Assembly: GCA_023386265.1 (NCBI GenBank)
Contig: JAEWKA010000005.1
Span: 149,873-213,872 of the forward strand
Source: Bacillota bacterium
Lineage (GTDB): Bacteria > Bacillota > Clostridia > Oscillospirales > Oscillospiraceae
DNA length: 64,000 nucleotides
Direction of reading: 5' to 3'
The position numbers and the translations under genes were made by a program. Shown one piece after another: positions 42,457 through 50,744 of the stretch (position 1 is its first letter; each line of letters opens with the position of its first letter). The notes below the pieces were generated by a model. It was not told the origin of the DNA and did no database searches. It saw nothing but the letters and a program-made list of their open reading frames with translations.

Positions 42457-43161
42457 ATGAGCGATTTATTTAACGGCGACCTCGAAAAAGATGACGAGGA
42501 TACAACGACCGGAAACATAAATAACTTTGGCAGCGTCGTGATAGGACCGGAGCAAAGCCCGATACACTGCCTTACAATTGTTGGACAGATTGAAGGGCAT
42601 CAGCTGCTGCACGAAAGCACAAAAACAACAAAATACGAGCATGTAATGCCTATAATCGCGGCGGTTGAGGAAAGCCGCGACATAAAGGCGTTGCTGGTTC
42701 TGGTCAATACCGCCGGAGGTGACGTTGAAGCGGGGCTCGCTATAGCCGAGCTAATTGCTGGTATGAAAAAACCCACTGCCTCTATCGTCCTTGGCGGAGG
42801 ACATTCGATTGGCGTCCCGCTGGCGGTGGCCGCAAAGAAAAGTTATATAGCGCCAAGCGCGGCAATGACGATACACCCTGTCAGGCTTAACGGCGTTGTT
42901 ATCGCGGTTCCACAGAGCTTCAACTATTTTCAGCGCACGCAGGAGAGGGTCGTAAAGTTTATTATTTCCAATTCGCATATACAAAGAGAAACGCTGATGG
43001 ACTATATGCTTCGAACTAGTGAGCTTGCAAACGACGTGGGCAGCGTAATAGACGCCGAGGACGCGGTTAAATGCGGGCTTATTGACAGCATCGGCTCTCT
43101 ATCAGACGCGCTGTGTTATCTGCATGGCGAGATTGATAAAGCCGCCGAAAACGGTCAATGA
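42457..43161 (+). CDS. ClpP/TepA-type serine protease
   Basis: A 234-residue ClpP-fold protease of the TepA/YmfB family. LVNTAGGDVEAGLAIAELI, the nucleophile Ser in GGGHSIGVPLAVAA, and catalytic His in AAMTIHPVRLNGVV are visible. TepA was named translocation-enhancing protein; related proteins act at spore outgrowth by degrading small acid-soluble proteins, so the true substrate is unclear. No ribosome binding site other than the GGGGG of the hairpin arm precedes the ATG. It is followed by a hairpin terminator shared with the convergent DegV gene. Confidence 0.9.
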   Translation: MSDLFNGDLEKDDEDTTTGNINNFGSVVIGPEQSPIHCLTIVGQIEGHQLLHESTKTTKYEHVMPIIAAVEESRDIKALLVLVNTAGGDVEAGLAIAELIAGMKKPTASIVLGGGHSIGVPLAVAAKKSYIAPSAAMTIHPVRLNGVVIAVPQSFNYFQRTQERVVKFIISNSHIQRETLMDYMLRTSELANDVGSVIDAEDAVKCGLIDSIGSLSDALCYLHGEIDKAAENGQ

Positions 43162-43207
43162 TATAGAGCTAATATTTAGCTTTTGGTCTGTAAATGAATC
43201 AATTAAT

Positions 43208-43252
43208 ACAACAAGGCAGCGTGCCGAAAAAGTAGGTACGCCGCCTTGTTGT
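43208..43252. terminator. Bidirectional hairpin terminator
   Basis: ACAACAAGGC and GCCTTGTTGT with an inner GGTACG/GTGCC extension enclose a loop between the convergent tepA-type and degV genes. Confidence 0.7.
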
Positions 43253-43291
43253 AAGGTTTACATAATATTATAAAACAATTTTAATCAAAAA

Positions 43292-44167
43292 TCAAAGCCT
43301 TTTAGTAGCGAGGAAGAACAAAGCGATTGTGCCGGGACCGGAGTGGGATCCAATTACGGGGCCAATTGGGTTTATGTATACAGTCTGGACGCCCATTCGC
43401 TCGCGGATGAGCTTTTCAACGAATTTAGCGTCCTCCAGAGCGTCGCCGTGACTGATAAAAACCGTTTGCTCCGAAGGGTCAATCGCTGTTTTTTCCATTC
43501 GAGCGACTAGTTCCTCAAGACTTTTTCGACGTCCTCTTATTTTGTCAACCGGGATTAGATGACCCTCGTCGTCAACATGTAGAACGGGCTTGATGTTCAG
43601 CATTGTTCCGACAAAAGCGGCAGCTCCGGAAACACGCCCGCCGCGCTTGAGGTGGTTGAGATCGTCCACCGTGAACCAGTGCGCGAGGTGCAGCTTGTTA
43701 TTCTCGACCCAGGATGCGACCTCGTCAAGGCTCATGCCCTGCTTTTTACGCGTTGCGGCATGCCAGACGATGAGACCCTCTCCCATTGAAGCAGCCAATG
43801 TATCGACCAGCACTATCTTTCTATCAGGAAATTCTTCTTTCAAATCTTCCGTTGCAAGCGTAACGGAGCTGAAGGTGCTGGAAAGTCCGGATGAAAAGCC
43901 GAGATACAGCACATCGAACCCTTCCTGAAGATAGGGCCTGATTTCGTCCTTGAATATTTCACCGTTTATCTGCGTAGTCGTAGAGGTCTTGCCTGCGCGG
44001 AGCAGCTCGTAAAAATCGTGTGAAGAGAGATACCTCTCGTCGGGAGTGTTCAGATAGTCTTTACCATCGATGGTATACAGCATGGGAATGACATGGAGTT
44101 CTAGCTCTTCTGCGAGAGAAGCGGGCAGGTCTGACGTTGAATCAGTAACAATTTTGTAGTTCGACAT
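43292..44167 (-). CDS. DegV family fatty acid-binding protein
   Basis: A 291-residue protein with the DegV start TDSTSDLPASLAEELELHVIPM, the mid-region GFSSGLSSTFSSV fatty-acid contact motif, and the terminal SHSGPGTIALFF. DegV/FakB proteins bind single fatty acids for the kinase FakA; no fakA is in the window. AAAGGAGG precedes the ATG. It lies downstream of ktrA on the same strand, with no obvious functional link. Confidence 0.92.
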   Translation of the reverse strand: MSNYKIVTDSTSDLPASLAEELELHVIPMLYTIDGKDYLNTPDERYLSSHDFYELLRAGKTSTTTQINGEIFKDEIRPYLQEGFDVLYLGFSSGLSSTFSSVTLATEDLKEEFPDRKIVLVDTLAASMGEGLIVWHAATRKKQGMSLDEVASWVENNKLHLAHWFTVDDLNHLKRGGRVSGAAAFVGTMLNIKPVLHVDDEGHLIPVDKIRGRRKSLEELVARMEKTAIDPSEQTVFISHGDALEDAKFVEKLIRERMGVQTVYINPIGPVIGSHSGPGTIALFFLATKRL

Positions 44168-44220
44168 GAAAACTGCCTCCTTTCCGGGCTGACCGGATGC
44201 ATTTGTTTGTTGTTATACAC

Positions 44221-44877
44221 TCAGCATTTGACTTTTCCGCCGAGCTTGAACACGTCGGAGGCTTTGCCAATGACTACAAGGTGATCGGCGTCTTTAAAAA
44301 TATAATCGGCGCCGGGTGCAATTGAAAGAGAGTTGTCGCGTTTTACAGCAATGATATTGACGTTGAACTTGTTGCGTACATCCAAATCTCTGACTGACTT
44401 GTTGACCCATTTCGGGCAGCAGGGTATTTCATATATTGAGTATTCCGGTGTGAGCTGAATATAATCGAAGATGTTATCCGCGTTATAGCGTATGGCGAGC
44501 TTTTCGGCTAGCTCACGCTCTGGATATACGACTTCGTCCGCACCGATTTTATAGAGTAGCTTTGTTTGACGAGCAGTATTTGCTTTTGAAACCACATGGG
44601 CTGCGCCGAGCTCCTTGAGCATCGCGGTTACTTCGAGCGAAGAATGGAAATCCTCGCCAATAGTAACAAAGCAAATATCGAAGTTGTTTATGCCGAGAGA
44701 GCTCAGGACCGCCTCGTTGCAGCAGTCGCCAATATGGGCGTCGGTGAACTCGTGCGCCATCTCGTCGATGACGTCGGGGTCTCTGTCAACTATCATCACG
44801 TCGTTTCCAAGCTCCTGCATACGTTCAGCAAAATAACGGCCGAAACGACCCATCCCTATAACTAAAATCGATTTCAT
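44221..44877 (-). CDS. ktrA: Potassium uptake regulatory subunit KtrA (TrkA/RCK)
   Basis: A 218-residue cytosolic protein: an RCK-N domain with VIGMGRFGRYFAERM (NAD/nucleotide-binding glycine motif), IVDRDPDVI and GDCCNEAVL, and an RCK-C domain from about residue 140. It gates the KtrB channel in response to nucleotides and in many Firmicutes to c-di-AMP. The start after AAAGGAATGG is preferred over earlier in-frame ATGs that overlap that site. It is downstream of ktrB on the same strand, separated by 151 bases with two hairpins. Confidence 0.93.
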   Translation of the reverse strand: MKSILVIGMGRFGRYFAERMQELGNDVMIVDRDPDVIDEMAHEFTDAHIGDCCNEAVLSSLGINNFDICFVTIGEDFHSSLEVTAMLKELGAAHVVSKANTARQTKLLYKIGADEVVYPERELAEKLAIRYNADNIFDYIQLTPEYSIYEIPCCPKWVNKSVRDLDVRNKFNVNIIAVKRDNSLSIAPGADYIFKDADHLVVIGKASDVFKLGGKVKC

Positions 44878-44956
44878 ATTTATGACCATTCCTTTCAATT
44901 TGCTTAAGACACAAAATGACCACAGAATAGGATGGCCATTTTGTGCATGTGTTGCG

Positions 44957-45020
44957 GTTGCTCACAGGGCGAGCAACACGCATTTGAAATCATAGTAAGG
45001 TTGAAACAAGTTTCAACCTT
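44957..45020. other. Two hairpins in the ktrB-ktrA spacer
   Basis: AAGGTTGAAA/TTTCAACCTT (44997-45020, loop CAAG) and GTTGCTC/GAGCAAC (44957-44977) lie in the 151-base gap. On the coding (minus) strand neither is followed by a T run, so they are unlikely terminators; they may help set relative levels or stability of the two parts of the transcript. Confidence 0.5.
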
Positions 45021-45028
45021 TTTACTCT

Positions 45029-46381
45029 TTAGCCAATGAGAATATGTGTTGTCGGTCTGCTTATCGGAATATTCCTTCGCCTTTCGGCGAGAACCAGCAT
45101 GAGAGACAAGCCGCCGACCCTGCCGGTAAACATCAACATTATCAAAATGAGCTTTGAAGCGGAACATAGCGTCGGGGTGATGCCCAACGTAAGCCCAACA
45201 GTTCCGATTGCCGAAACAGACTCGAACAGAACCTGCATAAACGAATATGGCTCTATCGCGCAGATGATTAGTACAGCAACAAACAGGCAGGAGGCGTAGA
45301 CGGTAAAGATTGAGCTTGCCTGAACTATCGTGTTCTCATCGAGCTTTCGTTTGAAAACCGCCACACCGCCGTGTCCTCTCGCTGCTGCCAGAGAACTGAG
45401 GAGAAGAACTGCGAAGGTCGTCGTCTTGATACCGCCGGCAGTGGAGCCGGGGCTGCCGCCAATGAACATCAGCACCGTCGAGAGCAGCTTGCCGGATTCA
45501 GACAACGCCGCTTGATCTATCGAGTTGAAGCCCGCCGTTCTCGGGGTAACGGACTGGAACACGGATGAAAGCACTTTCTGACCAAACGTGAAGCCCTTGA
45601 GAGCATGGTCATATTCAAATAGGAAAAACAACACCGTACCGCCGATTAGCAAGGCAGCGGTCGTAACAAGAGCAATCTTTGAATGTACCTCGTATTTTTT
45701 GAAATTGAACTTGTGCCGCGCAATATCAGTCCAGACAATGAAGCCGATACCGCCGATTACTATGAGCGCCGCGATTGTGAGAATAACTACCGGATTAAAT
45801 TGCAGGCCTGGAGTTGTAAGTGAGCTAAACTGCCCGTATTTGCCCATCAAATCGAATCCGGCATTGCAGAAGGCCGAAACGGAGTGAAAAACAGCGTTCC
45901 AGAGGCCGGGCATAAAACCCATCCTCGGGCAGAATACAAAGGCAAGGATGACGGCACCTGCCCCCTCTACAATTAAAGTGCCTTTAATTATACGCCGAAG
46001 CAGCTTTGCGATTCCGCCTATTTGCAGCGAGCCTGCTGCCTGCATGATGAGACGCCTTTGGCCGAGAGAAATTCGTCTTTTGAGTACGAGCGCAATCAGT
46101 GAAATACTGGTCATGACACCGAGTCCGCCGATTTGAATAAGGCAGAGTATGATTACCTGCCCAAAAACGGACCAGTGGGTGTAGGTGTCCACAACGACGA
46201 GCCCTGTTACACAGCTGGCGGACGTTGCCGCAAACAACGCGTTTATAAACGGAGTCCATTCGTGTGTACGGGAAGAAACGGGCAGACAGAGTATGAATGC
46301 GCCCGTTAAAATCAGACAGAAGAAACTCATAACAATTACTTGAGTGTATGTGAGTTTGGGAAGGCGAAACTGCTTTTTCAT
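45029..46381 (-). CDS. ktrB: KtrB/TrkH-type potassium channel subunit
   Basis: A 450-residue polytopic membrane protein with the four-fold M1-P-M2 layout of Ktr/Trk/HKT proteins. Pore-region sequences include ATSASCVTGLVVVDT, SVSAFCNAGFDLMG, SVTPRTAGFNSID and ESVSAIGTVGLTLG, each holding a selectivity filter glycine, and FIGGSPGSTAGGIKTTT is a family hallmark. It imports potassium with KtrA. GAAGGGAC precedes the ATG. It is the first gene of the ktrB-ktrA-(degV) run. Confidence 0.95.
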   Translation of the reverse strand: MKKQFRLPKLTYTQVIVMSFFCLILTGAFILCLPVSSRTHEWTPFINALFAATSASCVTGLVVVDTYTHWSVFGQVIILCLIQIGGLGVMTSISLIALVLKRRISLGQRRLIMQAAGSLQIGGIAKLLRRIIKGTLIVEGAGAVILAFVFCPRMGFMPGLWNAVFHSVSAFCNAGFDLMGKYGQFSSLTTPGLQFNPVVILTIAALIVIGGIGFIVWTDIARHKFNFKKYEVHSKIALVTTAALLIGGTVLFFLFEYDHALKGFTFGQKVLSSVFQSVTPRTAGFNSIDQAALSESGKLLSTVLMFIGGSPGSTAGGIKTTTFAVLLLSSLAAARGHGGVAVFKRKLDENTIVQASSIFTVYASCLFVAVLIICAIEPYSFMQVLFESVSAIGTVGLTLGITPTLCSASKLILIMLMFTGRVGGLSLMLVLAERRRNIPISRPTTHILIG

Positions 46382-46589
46382 AGCTGTCCCTTCAAATATT
46401 CTAAGTTATAACTATTGCTTTTCTCATGGAAAAACCGTGATTGCAAGTATATCATAACATTCACAAATTATCCATATATTTTTGTTGAAAAGAGCATTAT
46501 TGTGCAATTTGCAGACGTTTGCACAAAAGAGTGCATTTTCTTTGGGATTTCAAGGTGATTACGAAGGGATGATGAAAACGGAGGGGTTT

Positions 46590-46871
46590 ATGAATACGGA
46601 AATAGTATATGTTGCAGTCATTACGATAATCAGCTATCTCGTCGCTCAGGGAGTCAAGGCAACATCGCTCGACAATAAATGGATACCTGTAATTTGCGGA
46701 ATCTGCGGGGCAATTATGGGTTTCATCGGGCTCAAGATAATGCCTGGTTTTCCAGCGGACGATCCGCTGACGGCGATTGCTGTCGGAGTCGTTTCGGGAC
46801 TTGCCGCGACCGGTTCGCATGAAATCGCAAAGCAGCTTTCGGTGAAAACAGATGAAAGTAATAAGCAGTGA
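46590..46871 (+). CDS. Small phage-type holin
   Basis: A 93-residue protein with two hydrophobic segments (about 5-22 and 38-56) and a third weaker one, and a charged C-terminus. QGVKATSLDNKWIPVICGICGAIMGFIGL and AVGVVSGLAATGSHEIAKQL resemble Hol118-type holins (Pfam Phage_holin_5, from memory). Holins form membrane pores that release endolysin. GGAGGGG sits 3-9 bases before the ATG. Its end overlaps the amidase gene by 20 bases, the classic holin-endolysin pair. No other phage gene is near. Confidence 0.85.
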   Translation: MNTEIVYVAVITIISYLVAQGVKATSLDNKWIPVICGICGAIMGFIGLKIMPGFPADDPLTAIAVGVVSGLAATGSHEIAKQLSVKTDESNKQ

Positions 46872-47478
46872 TTTTAAGTGGGCATTCGCGCTGACTCCGC
46901 GAAGTGTCACTACTCATCTCATCCTGCATCACGCAGGCGTCCCAAGCGCCACTGCCGCAGGAATCCACGCCTATCACCTCTCAAAGGGCTGGGCAGGAAT
47001 TGCTTATCACTATTTTGTCACAAAAAGCGGCGAAATCTGCAGCGGCAGACCGGAAGACATGCGCGGAGGACATACGACGAACTGGAACTATTGCTCAATC
47101 GGGGTCTGTTTTGAGGGTGATTTTCAAACAGAACAGATGACGGAGGTACAAATTGAGGCAGGCAGGGAGCTTGTTGCGGACATTGTATCTCGCTATCCTT
47201 CAATCGTTATTGGCAGACACTCGGACTTCGGTCAGACTGCCTGTCCCGGAAATAACTTCCCGCTTGACAGGATCGAGTGCTCAAAGGACACAGAACCTCA
47301 AAAGGACGCTGAACTCTCGGATGAACCTTCGGATTGGGCAAAAAGCGCTTGTGCTTGGGCAGTCGGAAATTTCCTTTTTCAAGGTAAAGGCGAAAATAGC
47401 TATCACTGGCATGAAGGCGTGACAAGGGAAGAGCTTGCGGTCATTCTGGAGAGGGCCTCAAAGCTCTTTATGAAATAA
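46852..47478 (+). CDS. N-acetylmuramoyl-L-alanine amidase with SLH-like C-terminus
   Basis: A 208-residue protein. Residues 1-150 form an Amidase_2/PGRP-like zinc amidase: LILHHAGVPS, AYHYFVTKSGEICSGRPEDMRGGHT, YCSIGVCFEGDF and GRHSDFGQTACPG with ligand residues. Residues 160-208 (DWAKSACAWAVGNFLFQGKG...TREELAVILERASKL) look like one S-layer homology repeat, which could attach the enzyme to wall polymer. It cuts the amide between MurNAc and L-Ala. No signal peptide, in keeping with holin-dependent export. A terminator follows. Confidence 0.9.
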   Translation: MKVISSDFKWAFALTPRSVTTHLILHHAGVPSATAAGIHAYHLSKGWAGIAYHYFVTKSGEICSGRPEDMRGGHTTNWNYCSIGVCFEGDFQTEQMTEVQIEAGRELVADIVSRYPSIVIGRHSDFGQTACPGNNFPLDRIECSKDTEPQKDAELSDEPSDWAKSACAWAVGNFLFQGKGENSYHWHEGVTREELAVILERASKLFMK

Positions 47479-47549
47479 CAATATCGTACACATCATACTG
47501 ACAATGTTCAGTACATAATCGTCCCTTCCTGACATTGGCAGATAGATGA

Positions 47550-47585
47550 AACGCCACAGATGAATTTATCTGTGGCGTTTTTTGC
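47550..47585 (+). terminator. Intrinsic terminator after the holin-amidase cassette
   Basis: AAACGCCACAGAT and ATCTGTGGCGTTT form a 13-bp stem with a six-base loop and T run. Confidence 0.9.
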
Positions 47586-47680
47586 TTCGCGGAGCAGTAA
47601 CAGTATAAATGAAAAAGACATAATATAAGCCGGAAGATAAAATAATAGAACTGTTTTTGCCTGTTTTATCGTGCTTCGGG

Positions 47681-47738
47681 CTTACTCGCCGCACGGAGTA
47701 GTCGGAAAAAAGTTTTGTGCGGAGAAAGGGAAGACAAT
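47681..47738 (+). promoter_or_regulatory. Conserved 5' leader of cysteine-rich microprotein 1
   Basis: The 58 bases before the microprotein start match the leader at 50535-50594: both have ACTC-N8-GAGT, a short A run and the identical block GTGCGGAGAAAGGGA carrying the ribosome binding site. The ACTC/GAGT arms can pair into a small stem. Confidence 0.75.
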
Positions 47739-47834
47739 ATGTTCGGGAACAACGGCTGCCTTTGGGTCATAGTTATTATCATAATCCTTGCTTGTTGCTG
47801 CGGGGGGGGTTTCAATCACGACCTCGACTGCTAG
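47739..47834 (+). CDS. Cysteine-rich single-helix microprotein 1
   Basis: A 31-residue protein too short for most gene finders: start MFGNNGCLW, a hydrophobic run of about nine Val/Ile/Leu residues, then ACCCGGG and a final Cys. GGAGAAAGGG gives a strong ribosome binding site 8-17 bases upstream. It matches the 35-residue microprotein at 50595 over the whole length. Four or five cysteines beside a membrane segment suggest a membrane-attached metal-binding or disulfide-linked peptide, possibly of the spore envelope; function not known. An eight-G run in the coding part is a potential slippage site. Confidence 0.8.
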   Translation: MFGNNGCLWVIVIIIILACCCGGGFNHDLDC

Positions 47835-47946
47835 CATAGCCGTGGGAGATTCTGACCGCGGAAGGTAAACAGAAATTGAAAGTTTTGGGCTTGGACAGCG
47901 GAGGGTCGACTGAAACTCTGGTTCGCTGTACATAGAAAAAGGATAA

Positions 47947-47985
47947 CGCCATAGATGAAGAGTCATCTATGGCGCTTTTTTTATT
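47947..47985. terminator. Bidirectional terminator
   Basis: CGCCATAGATGA and TCATCTATGGCG form a 12-bp stem with a four-base loop followed by T7. It ends the microprotein transcript and overlaps the end of the convergent U32 gene. Stem bases resemble those of the terminator at 47550. Confidence 0.85.
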
Positions 47986-49183
47986 TAAGTTTTCGAAGTA
48001 AGGAGAGGGGAGCGCAGGATTTCGGAAGCTTCATGCGCAGCTCCATCATAGGGTGTGGTGCGGAATCAATTGCTTCGCCATTCCTATTGAGCATCTCTTG
48101 GACAGTGAAGGGAATAGGCGGGCCGTCGTTCGTCAGGAGTTCAACAATGTCGCCGACAGAGAATTTGTTTCGTTGAGTCAACACCGCATATCCGTTAGGT
48201 TCGCATTTTTCAACGACCGCGCAGACATCGGCGGAGGCAAAGTAAATGCTGTCGCTTTTCGAATAGTACTGTCCCGGCTCACCAAAATAGAAGCCGGTAC
48301 AATAGTTTCTATGGCTGATTTTTTCGGTTTCATCAGCCCAAATTTGAGCAAGAGGTTTTCTCTCGATTGCAGCGTCAAGCGCGTGCCTGTAGGCGTTTGT
48401 AACTGCGGCGGCATAATAAGCGGATTTCATGCGCCCTTCAAGTTTGAAGCTTGATATACCCGCGTCAATGAGCTCCGGCAGATGCTCAATCATGCACAGA
48501 TCGTTACTGTTCATGATATAAGTGCCGCCGTCCTCGATAATTTCATGATACTCGCCGGGGCGTTTTTCCTCGACAAGATGGTATTTCCATCGGCAGGGCT
48601 GAGCACACTCGCCGCGGTTTGCATCTCGGTTCGTGAGATAATTGCTCAGCAAACAGCGTCCCGAAAATGAAACGCACATCGCGCCGTGCACGAAGGCCTC
48701 AAGTTCCAGCTCCTTCGGGCAATTTGTACGGATACCCTCAATTTCCGCAAGGCTAAGCTCTCTGGCTAGTACCGCGCGGGAAGCCCCCATATCGAAGACC
48801 GCCTTGCAGGTTTCACTGTTTACGATTCCGAGCTGCGTGCTTATATGAAGCTTTGCGTTAGGCGCGTATTTCTTCGCCATGGATATTACGCCGAGATCGG
48901 CAACGATGAGGGCGTCGACTCCTGCGTCGTCAAGAAATTCGAGATAAGCGGGTAGACGCTTAAGTTCGTTTTCACGCGGGAGCGTGTTGCAGGTGACGTG
49001 GACCGCAACATTGCGCTCGTGGCACAGCCGCACAGCCGCACGCATATTTTCCTCGTCAAAATTTCCGGCGGCGGCGCGCATTCCAAATTCCAATCCGGCA
49101 AGGTAGACGGCGTCGGCACCATAATGGAGCGCCATTAATAGGCGCTCCATATCACCGGCAGGAGCCAATAATTCTGGTTTCAA
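47981..49183 (-). CDS. Peptidase U32 family protein
   Basis: A 400-residue protein beginning PELLAPAGDMERLLMALHYGADAVYLAG, the family start. The central AFVHGAMCVSFSGRCLLSNYLTNRDANRGECAQPCRW carries the conserved cysteines likely to bind an iron-sulfur cluster. Members include RlhA, TrhP and YrrN/O proteins that hydroxylate tRNA or rRNA bases rather than cutting peptides. The TTG start is chosen because AACAGGAGG lies 6 bases before it; an in-frame ATG eight codons earlier overlaps the mltG stop. It follows mltG in the same operon. Confidence 0.9.
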   Translation of the reverse strand: MKPELLAPAGDMERLLMALHYGADAVYLAGLEFGMRAAAGNFDEENMRAAVRLCHERNVAVHVTCNTLPRENELKRLPAYLEFLDDAGVDALIVADLGVISMAKKYAPNAKLHISTQLGIVNSETCKAVFDMGASRAVLARELSLAEIEGIRTNCPKELELEAFVHGAMCVSFSGRCLLSNYLTNRDANRGECAQPCRWKYHLVEEKRPGEYHEIIEDGGTYIMNSNDLCMIEHLPELIDAGISSFKLEGRMKSAYYAAAVTNAYRHALDAAIERKPLAQIWADETEKISHRNYCTGFYFGEPGQYYSKSDSIYFASADVCAVVEKCEPNGYAVLTQRNKFSVGDIVELLTNDGPPIPFTVQEMLNRNGEAIDSAPHPMMELRMKLPKSCAPLSLLRKLK

Positions 49184-49203
49184 GAATATCCTCCTGTTAT
49201 AAG

Positions 49204-50412
49204 TCAATAGTTTTGGGTCGCAACAAAGGCGTTGAACTCGGATGCGGTCTTGAAGAATTTGTGGGTTCCGGTAGCCGTGTCGAGCGCATAGAAAAGATAG
49301 GTCGTGGTTGCAGGCTTCAAAGCCGCCGTGATTGACGGGAAACCGGGGTTTGCAATCGGTGTGAGCGGGAGCCCCGTGTTCTTTCTGGTGTTATAGGGAC
49401 TATCCATGTCGAGGTCTTCCTGGGTGAGCTGCTCCTTGTGCTCGGGCAGCGCATATTGTATTGTGGCGTCGATTCCAAGAGGCATATTTGTCTTAAGACG
49501 ATTATATATAACGCTTGAAATCGTGGCTCTCTCGTCGTCATTTGCCGCTTCCTTTTCAATCATCGAAGCGATGTTTACAACGTCTCGCATTGAAAGATTC
49601 TTTGCTGCGGCAAGATCCCACATCTCAGCGGTTAGCTTATAGTGGAAAATTTGCAGGAAGGTGTCAATCGTGGCTTCCGGAGTTTCGCCCTCATAGAATT
49701 CATAGGTGTCTGGGAAGAGGAAACCTTCAAGTCTTGTTGCATCGCCAAGCGCGATGTTTTCAAGGAACTTATAATTAAACTCAGTGTTGGCGGCGCACTC
49801 CATAAGGTCGTCATACTTGCAAATTTTGTTTTCTTCAAGACGCTGGAAGATCTCCTTCATTGTGAAGCCTTCAGGGAAGGTAACCATGGTGCGAACCTGA
49901 GAATCGCTGCCAAACTGCATCTTTTTAATGACAGCACGGTAGTCATATTCTGTTGACAGGGTATAGGTTCCGGGATCCATTTTCTTTTTAGCGTCGGAGA
50001 TACTGGAGTAGAACTCAAAAAGGGCCTTGTATTCTATTATACCGGCGTCCTTAAGTATCGTGGCAACTTTGCCAATATTCGCTACGTTTACCGTGCTTGT
50101 CTTGACAGTACCGTCCTTGCCCGTGGTCTCAACCTTTTCCTGAGTGAAAATCTCCTCCGGCAGAGTGACGTCGACAGATACGATCTCCTTGTTCAGCGAG
50201 AGTACATCGCTTGCCGCCATCCATCCGACACAAGCCAAAATAACACTTACGCTGACGATGAAAATGAAATACAGCAGCCCGCCGAGACAGCCGGTTTTTT
50301 TATCGCGCCTTTTGCTTACGGGAGAAGTTTGTCTCCCATAATACCCGTCTGCCTTGCTCCCGTCATCGTCATAGGACGACAGATTATTATCGTTGTAGTT
50401 TTTGTCTGACAT
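49204..50412 (-). CDS. mltG: Endolytic murein transglycosylase MltG
   Basis: A 402-residue YceG-family protein. N-terminal cytoplasmic low-complexity region (1-35), one membrane helix (about 40-65), a LysM-like domain and a catalytic domain with ASMIEKEAANDDERATISSVIYNRL containing the catalytic Glu and PLGIDATIQYAL. It cuts nascent glycan strands at the membrane and sets strand length. TTAAGGAG precedes the ATG. The adjacent U32 gene is a common companion; the often-seen trmR methyltransferase is missing here. Confidence 0.94.
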   Translation of the reverse strand: MSDKNYNDNNLSSYDDDGSKADGYYGRQTSPVSKRRDKKTGCLGGLLYFIFIVSVSVILACVGWMAASDVLSLNKEIVSVDVTLPEEIFTQEKVETTGKDGTVKTSTVNVANIGKVATILKDAGIIEYKALFEFYSSISDAKKKMDPGTYTLSTEYDYRAVIKKMQFGSDSQVRTMVTFPEGFTMKEIFQRLEENKICKYDDLMECAANTEFNYKFLENIALGDATRLEGFLFPDTYEFYEGETPEATIDTFLQIFHYKLTAEMWDLAAAKNLSMRDVVNIASMIEKEAANDDERATISSVIYNRLKTNMPLGIDATIQYALPEHKEQLTQEDLDMDSPYNTRKNTGLPLTPIANPGFPSITAALKPATTTYLFYALDTATGTHKFFKTASEFNAFVATQNY

Positions 50413-50534
50413 CGGTAAACTCCTTAATTGTTATGAATGATATGCTGTAACCGCGAATCGCCGACAGGCATATTATGTGGCGTAAGGCTATATGAAGGTT
50501 TGAGCCTTAAGCCTTCTCGTTTTTGAACTTAGAG

Positions 50535-50594
50535 CCTACTCACCGTGCAGAGTGGCAAAAAAAGATAGTAGTGTGCGGAGAAAGGGATAATTAT
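50535..50594 (+). promoter_or_regulatory. Conserved 5' leader of cysteine-rich microprotein 2
   Basis: A 60-base block matching the leader at 47681: ACTC-ACCGTGCA-GAGT, an A7 run and the shared GTGCGGAGAAAGGGA. The same order and spacing relative to the start codon suggest a common regulatory origin, not just common coding sequence. Confidence 0.75.
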
Positions 50595-50702
50595 ATGTTT
50601 GGTGGATGTGGAATTAATGGCTGCCTTTGGGTAGTAATAATTATCGTTGTCCTAATGTGCTGCTGCGGCAACAACGGCTGTGAGCGTGAGCGTTGCTGCT
50701 AA
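50595..50702 (+). CDS. Cysteine-rich single-helix microprotein 2
   Basis: A 35-residue protein: MFGGCGINGCLWVV, then a hydrophobic run, CCCGNNGCE, and a final RCC. Seven or eight cysteines in 35 residues. It is a clear paralogue of the microprotein at 47739 (shared MFG, NGCLWV, hydrophobic core, CCCG) with the same leader. Products may lie at the membrane with the cysteine knot outside or inside; spore coat, metal binding or redox roles are all possible. It is transcribed opposite to mltG and fthC around it. Confidence 0.85.
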   Translation: MFGGCGINGCLWVVIIIVVLMCCCGNNGCERERCC

Positions 50703-50744
50703 GACTTAAATATCAAAAGAAATAGTACTTTTTATTTGCGGGGC

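Noticed and set aside
46382..46470. Possible c-di-AMP (ydaO) riboswitch ahead of ktrB
   Set aside because: The short leader shows none of the conserved ydaO blocks.
47682..47966. 94-codon minus-strand frame across microprotein 1
   Set aside because: The plus strand has a ribosome site, a paralogue and a conserved leader; the minus frame has none.
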